Of a stretch of 64,000 bases of DNA, positions 60,521 to 64,000 are shown in pieces (within the stretch, counting starts at the first letter, position 1; the number at the start of each line of letters is the position of its first letter). The notes below the pieces were generated by a model. It had not been told where the DNA came from, searched no databases, and saw nothing but the letters and a program-made list of their open reading frames with translations. The stretch is taken from positions 1,240,001 to 1,304,000 of the forward strand of contig JADJBK010000006.1 in the NCBI GenBank assembly GCA_016703745.1, in the 5' to 3' direction. Made by a program: the position numbers and the translations under genes. The DNA comes from Nitrosomonas sp. (GTDB lineage Bacteria > Pseudomonadota > Gammaproteobacteria > Burkholderiales > Nitrosomonadaceae).

Positions 60521-61714
60521 GGAACCTCTGATTAATTCCCCGCAAGTAATATAATTCTGCATCAAACTTTTTCGAGAAGCTATTCATGAAACCTTACCAA
60601 CAGATGAGTTTTGCTGATGCCGAATACGCCAATAAGGGCAAAGTCACGCGCCGCGAGAAGTTTCTCGATCAACTTGATGGATTATTGCCTTGGCAGGCTA
60701 TGATTGATGTTATTGAACCACACTATGCGCCAGGCAATGGGCGTGGCCGCAAACCATTTGCCTTGGAATTGATGCTGCGCGCGCATGTTGCGCAAATTAT
60801 CTACAACTATTCCGATCCGGGCATGGAAGATGCGCTGTATGAGATTGAATCACTGCGCCGTTTTTGCGGCATTCGTCTGGAAGCCGTGCCGGATGAAAGC
60901 ACCATTTTGCAATTTCGGCATTTACTGGAAAAACACGGGTTAATGGATCAGATCTTCCAGGTCATCAACCAAACGCTGGGTGAGCGTGGGTTGTTCTTGA
61001 AAGCCGGCACCATCGTCGATGCCAGCCTGATTGCCGCGCCGACTTCAACCAAAAATAAGAGCCGGTCGCGTGATCCAGAAATGCATTCCAGCAAAAAGGG
61101 CAATCAATGGTTTTTCGGCAGCAAGTTTCATATCGGCGTCGATCATGAAACCGGGTTGGTGCATACGCTCAAAGTAACCTCGGGGCATGTCAGCGACGTT
61201 GCCGAAGCCGCCGCCCTGCTGCATGGCGAGGAACAGTTTGTTCATGGCGATGCCGGATATCAGGGGCTGGATAAACGCCCGGAGATGCCGGCGGAAAGCC
61301 CTCCAGCCTGCGTGATCGCGATGCGTCCGGGCAAACTGGCCAGGCTCACGAAAGACGATTCCGGGGCGGCTCAACTACTGCGCGGTGCCGCCCGTGAGCT
61401 GGCGAAACGCCGCGCCAAAGTCGAACACGTGTTTCGGGATATCAAAATCCGCTTTGGGTATGCTAAAAATCGCTATCGCGGCCTGGCCAAAAATGCGGCC
61501 CGTTTGACCTTCCTGACAGCCATTGCCAACGTCATCCGTGGTGACGCCTATGAACGTCGACGCCTTGTTGCGTCTGAAATTTGAAAACAAGCCAGTAAAT
61601 GGACTTGTTTCCAGAGAGAAATAGCTGTTTTCATAAAAATCAGCGTCACTATTTGAAAATAGTGGCTAGTTTTTGAGTGACTGCCGTTCAGAATGTTTGT
61701 TTTTCAGAGGTTCC
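60521..61714 (+). mobile_element. IS5-family insertion sequence, 1194 bp
   Basis: It is bounded by perfect 11-bp inverted repeats, GGAACCTCTGA at the left and its reverse complement at the right. ATAA flanks it on both sides (60517-60520 and 61715-61718), the 4-bp target duplication expected for this family. The single transposase gene is intact. The element is inserted inside istA of the IS21 element. Confidence 0.93.
60586..61584 (+). CDS. IS5-family transposase
   Basis: A 332-residue DDE transposase of the IS5 group. Catalytic acidic residues are in GTIVDASLIAAP (first Asp), FVHGDAGYQGLDKR (second Asp) and RRAKVEHVFRDIKIRFGYAKNRYRG (Glu). The N-terminal DUF772-like part has FALELMLRAHVAQIIYNYSDPGMEDALYEIESLRRF. 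The ORF is uninterrupted and near the typical length, so this element may still move. Confidence 0.95.
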   Translation: MKPYQQMSFADAEYANKGKVTRREKFLDQLDGLLPWQAMIDVIEPHYAPGNGRGRKPFALELMLRAHVAQIIYNYSDPGMEDALYEIESLRRFCGIRLEAVPDESTILQFRHLLEKHGLMDQIFQVINQTLGERGLFLKAGTIVDASLIAAPTSTKNKSRSRDPEMHSSKKGNQWFFGSKFHIGVDHETGLVHTLKVTSGHVSDVAEAAALLHGEEQFVHGDAGYQGLDKRPEMPAESPPACVIAMRPGKLARLTKDDSGAAQLLRGAARELAKRRAKVEHVFRDIKIRFGYAKNRYRGLAKNAARLTFLTAIANVIRGDAYERRRLVASEI

Positions 61715-62366
61715 ATAAGCTCAATCTGCGCTGCAGGGGGCGATTGGCGGAAGAGCAATCGCATCTCCAGCCACTGCCACGCTACCGCTTCATGGACTTC
61801 AGTGAACTGACCGTCAAAGTGACCACCAGTAGCACCATAGCGGTCAAACGGGGACTCTACAGTGTGCCATCCAGACTCATTGGCGAGAACATCCGGGTTC
61901 ATCTCTATCACGATCGTCTGGAATGCTTTGTCGGCCAAACACCAGTCATTACCTTACCGCGCGCGTATCCGAAAGCGCCAGAAGGACGCGCCCGGCGCAT
62001 CGATTACCGTCATGTGATTCATGCATTGGCGGCAAAGCCACAAGCCTTTCGCTTTTCCCGGCTGCGGGATGATCTGTTGCCAACGCCACAGTATCACCAG
62101 CTGTGGGCGCGGGTACAACAACAATTTGATCCCGGACTCGCTTGCAAATGGATGGTATCGGTGCTGCGTTTTGCCTACGACTATGATTGCGAGAGCCAGT
62201 TGGCCGCTGAATTGTTGCAACAACATCCGCTACCTGAACTGCAAACACTGCAAAAGCGATTTCTGCGGCAGCATGCGCCACAGCCGGACATCCCAATTAA
62301 ACAACACACTGCGGATACCTACGATCAGCTCCTCAGCGGAAACTGGGCAACGCAAGGAGGCAGCTC

Positions 62367-63103
62367 ATGTCTGAATCGCTCCCACTGATGCTCAAGGAAC
62401 TCAGACTCCCTGCCTTTGGCCAGCATTACCGGCACTTCCAGGATCAAGCCGCAGAACACGCCTGGAGCTACAGCCAATATCTCGCCGCCCTGTGCGAACA
62501 GGAAGTCGCCCAGCGCTTCCAAAGCAGAATCAGCAACTGGACGCATGAAGCCAAACTACCGCGCGGCAAAAGCTTTGCCACTCTGGCGCTGACCGAACTG
62601 CCTCAAGCCGCTCAGAAAAAATCATCACGCTGCGCGACAATACCTACTGGGCGAGCCAGGCAGACAATGTGTTGCTGATCGGTCCCTCCGGTGTCGGCAA
62701 ATCACATGTGGCGGCAGCATTGGGGTTGCATTTGATTGAACAAGGCATCCGCGTCAAGTGGATATCAGCTACCGCACTCGTTCAACTCCTGCAGCAAGCC
62801 AGGAAAGAACTGGACTTGATGTCCGCCATGACGCGGCTGGATAAATATCGTGTACTGATCGTTGATGATATCGGCTATGTCAAAAAGACCGATTCGGAAA
62901 CACAAGTATTGTTTGACTTCATTGCCCATCGCTATGAAAGCGGAAGTCTCATCATTACTTCAAACCAGCCTTTTAGCCAGTGGGATCAAATCTTCCCCGA
63001 CACCATGATGACTGTTGCCGCCATCGACCGGATCATCCATCACGCAACCATCATCGAAATCGACAGTGAAAGTTATAGGAGGAAAAACCAGAAAAAATCA
63101 TGA
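62367..63103 (+). pseudogene. IS21-family helper IstB (frameshifted)
   Basis: IstB is a AAA+ ATPase that helps IstA choose targets. The first 80 codons (MSESLPLMLKELRLPAFGQHY to ELPQAAQKK) and the later part (NVLLIGPSGVGKSHVAAALG with Walker A, VLIVDDIGYVKK with Walker B, LIITSNQPFSQWDQIF) are in different frames. They meet at a run of six A bases at 62616-62621. One extra A there would join them as a normal IstB. The gene starts inside the last codons of istA, as usual for this family. Confidence 0.9.
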
Positions 63104-63167
63104 AGTAGCTAATAAACTCAACCGGCCATCATAATTGTCGTCAAAGCGGCCAAGATAATTGACGCGA

Positions 63168-63368
63168 GACAGCCCCCTTTGTTTTTCTGAAAGATACAAG
63201 GGAATAGAACAGTACGCACCGTTGAGGTGAAGCACGAACCCCAACACGACAACCATTCAATCACCAGCCAACCACAATAGCAAGGCGAATAATAGGGGGC
63301 TGACCCCTTTTCCTCTCTTAATTCTTTAATTGCCTTTAATTGAATTCTCCGGCTACAGATTTACCGAA
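63168..63368. other. Spacer without a gene, right flank of the IS21 element
   Basis: This stretch between the IS21 right end and the small membrane genes holds CAGCCCCC at 63170-63177 and its inverse GGGGGCTG at 63295-63302, and one copy of a dispersed repeat at 63221-63247. I see no ORF with a ribosome site and no trace of the missing ate 3' end. Confidence 0.5.
63221..63247 (+). repeat. Dispersed REP-like repeat, copy A
   Basis: GTTGAGGTGAAGCACGAACC followed by CCAACAC resembles the widely seen intergenic element GGTTGGGGTGAGC-GCGAACCCCAACA. A second copy lies in inverted orientation at 63887-63919. The shared block is CGAACCCCAACAC. Confidence 0.6.
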
Positions 63369-63458
63369 TTATTCTTCCGACAATTTATAAACTGCGAAGA
63401 GCAACACCGCCGCTGTCAATATGACAATGCCGATAATCGCCAACAAACCCAGATTCAT
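63369..63458 (-). CDS. Very small membrane protein, 29 residues
   Basis: MNLGLLAIIGIVILTAAVLL begins this peptide, which ends FAVYKLSEE, a single transmembrane helix with a charged C-terminal tail. An AAGGA site lies nine bases before the ATG. It is directly downstream of the frameshifted membrane-protein gene, only 13 bp after its stop codon. Small two-gene modules like this exist elsewhere, but I do not recognise a named family. Confidence 0.55.
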   Translation of the reverse strand: MNLGLLAIIGIVILTAAVLLFAVYKLSEE

Positions 63459-63471
63459 GCTTACAATTCCT

Positions 63472-63725
63472 TTATCTCTTTTGTCTTTTGTCTTTTGTCT
63501 TTTGTCTTTTGTCTTTTGTCTTTTGAGAAATTTTGATAATCAACAGAGAAATAATCACCAGCAAAAATACCGCGAACAGGAAACCTAGCCAAAAGACCAC
63601 ATCTACCCGATTCTGGTCAAACCGGTTGATATTCCACTCACCACGATCATCAGGATACCGAACGACAGACTCATAGCCACTCTTAATGTATTCAGAATCT
63701 CTTTCACTTCATCCAGTTTGCTCAT
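63472..63725 (-). pseudogene. Small two-helix membrane protein gene, apparently frameshifted
   Basis: MSKLDEVKEILNTLRVAMSL leads to the first helix (FGILMIVVSGI). In the present frame it stops at 63603 after STGLTRIG. Shifting the frame by one base at about 63627 gives NRFDQNRVDVVFWLGFLFAVFLLVIISLLIIKISQ, with a second helix, then a Lys/Asp/Arg/Gln-rich tail coded by tandem TTTTGTC units and a stop at 63472. One base seems to have been lost between the helices (or the sequence has an error). The tail of repeated QKTKDKR units is unusual. Confidence 0.6.
63479..63520. repeat. Six perfect tandem copies of a 7-bp unit TTTTGTC
   Basis: Six uninterrupted TTTTGTC units (plus a partial TTTTG) lie in the 3' end of the small membrane-protein gene on the minus strand (GACAAAA). 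Seven is not a multiple of three, so each change in copy number shifts the reading frame of that gene's tail. Such heptanucleotide tracts are prone to slippage and could make a phase-variable switch. Confidence 0.95.
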
Positions 63726-63886
63726 TGTCAAAGCGCACATAGTATTCTTTTTCTTGTCAAAGTTTCTCAGCGCAAATGAAAACCCACTGCGAATCCTGAT
63801 CAACTCAAAGCCTGCACGACAAAAACCAGCTTCGTTTAGATGTAAAAAACCGCACGGGGTTGCCCAAGGCTATTGCAAAAGTGTTT

Positions 63887-63919
63887 GTGTTGGGGTTCGC
63901 AAGCTCACCCCAACCTACG
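63887..63919 (-). repeat. Dispersed REP-like repeat, copy B, hairpin-forming
   Basis: GTGTTGGGGTTCGCAAGCTC continues to CACCCCAACCTACG. TTGGGG (63890-63895) and CCCCAA (63908-63913) can form a stem. It is the inverted mate of copy A at 63221-63247. Elements of this type are scattered in intergenic regions of many proteobacteria and are often repair- or transposase-linked. Confidence 0.65.
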
Positions 63920-63960
63920 GGCTTTTTTCGAGAATCCGCAGTACGGCCGTTATAAAAAAG

Positions 63961-63999
63961 TTAAGCCGCCAGGGTTTCTATCATATCTCCCCGACGCTG
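63961..63999 (-). CDS. C-terminal end of an unidentified gene (truncated by window edge)
   Basis: A minus-strand frame entering from the window edge encodes QRRGDMIETLAA and then stops at 63963-63961. The short, protein-like tail suggests the end of a real gene beyond the window. The protein family cannot be named from twelve residues. Confidence 0.35.
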   Translation of the reverse strand, partial: QRRGDMIETLAA

Positions 64000-64000
64000 C

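Larger units (their letters stand above)
59670..62388 (+). pseudogene. IS21-family transposase IstA, split by IS5
   Basis: IstA starts (TTG, MPGKHITHQQEAIYM) with an Ala/Arg-rich N-terminal helix-turn-helix (QETAAAKAGVSIRSGRRIEKG), then the rve integrase core with EHRTDSLSAA and HENGAVENAHGSLKHRIEQA. It is cut at 60520 by the IS5 element. After the element it continues from 61719 as LNLRCRGRLAEEQSHLQPLPRYRF, with YHDRLECFVG near the end. Removing the element with one ATAA copy restores the reading frame exactly (VDK-LNLR). As it stands the gene is inactive. Confidence 0.93.
59573..63167 (+). mobile_element. IS21-family insertion with nested IS5, about 3.6 kb
   Basis: Multiple terminal repeats mark the ends. 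At the left, TGACGACAATTATCTTGACC lies at 59599-59626 with an outer copy near 59575-59598. At the right, a mirrored pair lies at 63116-63143 and 63144-63167 (TCATAATTGTCGTCA region). Between them are istA (interrupted) and istB (frameshifted). The outermost termini are blurred and no target duplication was found, so the boundaries are approximate. Without the nested 1.2-kb IS5 element it would be about 2.4 kb, normal for IS21. Confidence 0.85.

Noticed and set aside
59634..60587. 317-residue minus-strand ORF opposite istA
   Set aside because: Antisense to a recognisable transposase, no domain signature, and it crosses the IS5 boundary. A shadow frame.
63170..63302. Miniature transposable element bounded by CAGCCCCC inverted repeats
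   Set aside because: The inverted repeats are only eight bases and no target duplication is visible, so chance cannot be excluded.
63479..63520. CRISPR array
   Set aside because: The repeated unit is only seven bases with no spacers and no cas genes nearby.

Overview
The window reads as a contiguous chromosomal segment of a betaproteobacterium, most likely a Nitrosomonas-type ammonia oxidiser. The strongest clue is the small class I cytochrome c at 11251-11562. From memory, its mature part closely resembles the cytochrome c-552 of Nitrosomonas europaea without being identical. The exosortase (XrtA/PEP-CTERM) genes, the flagellar gene order and the housekeeping neighbours also fit. The species cannot be fixed from the sequence alone.

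Layout. Positions 1-6.3 kb hold housekeeping metabolism: the 3' part of valS, hemE, acnA and a hexose-6-phosphate mutarotase. Positions 6.4-13.8 kb hold pieces of an exopolysaccharide/exosortase system (PrsK-type kinase, a polyprenyl-phosphate sugar transferase, a trypsin-like protease, a PEP-CTERM protein). Among them lie tRNA-Val(CAC), cytochrome c-552 and a FliK-like/FlhB-tail gene pair. Positions 14.1-24.5 kb are a flagellar locus: ycgR-like, fliE and the fleR/fleS two-component pair on the minus strand, diverging from fliFGHIJK on the plus strand. Positions 24.6-27.7 kb carry an envelope-stress operon (rpoE-type sigma factor, anti-sigma factor, Do-like protease) with a glutaredoxin-like gene. 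Beside it, at 27918-28202, is a decayed galE-like remnant.

Positions 28.2-47.2 kb are mixed housekeeping: pmbA, darP/yjgA, xth, an AmpG-like permease, pyrC, rsmI diverging from an LppC/LpoA-like gene, yraN, pnp, rpsO and a cysteine desulfurase. A compact cluster follows (nucleotidyltransferase, HIT protein, fatty-acid desaturase, phosphoglycerate-mutase-like protein). Then come a multi-spanning membrane protein, a fused and degenerate LpxK-YcaR protein, a degenerate nucleotidyltransferase and a FeeM-like N-acyltransferase. An IS3-family element (48438-49745, 3-bp target duplication, orfB frameshifted) sits just upstream of a four-gene operon of two DUF1538 membrane proteins, a PII-like protein and a CBS-domain protein. 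leuS-lptE-holA-osmC, a tiny lipoprotein, an outer-membrane barrel protein and aat follow.

The last 4.8 kb is accessory and decaying. The ate/bpt gene next to aat is cut after about 123 codons by an IS21-family element. That element's istA is split by an intact IS5-family element with a clean 4-bp ATAA duplication, and its istB carries a one-base frameshift. Beyond it lie two inverted copies of a short dispersed repeat flanking tiny membrane-protein genes. One of these is frameshifted and contains six tandem TTTTGTC units, whose number sets the frame of its C-terminus. I found no CRISPR array and no clearly new multi-gene defence system. The most unusual items are the LpxK-YcaR fusion with a broken P-loop, the heptanucleotide-repeat membrane genes, the galE relic, the nested insertion that removed ate, and the DUF1538-PII-CBS operon.
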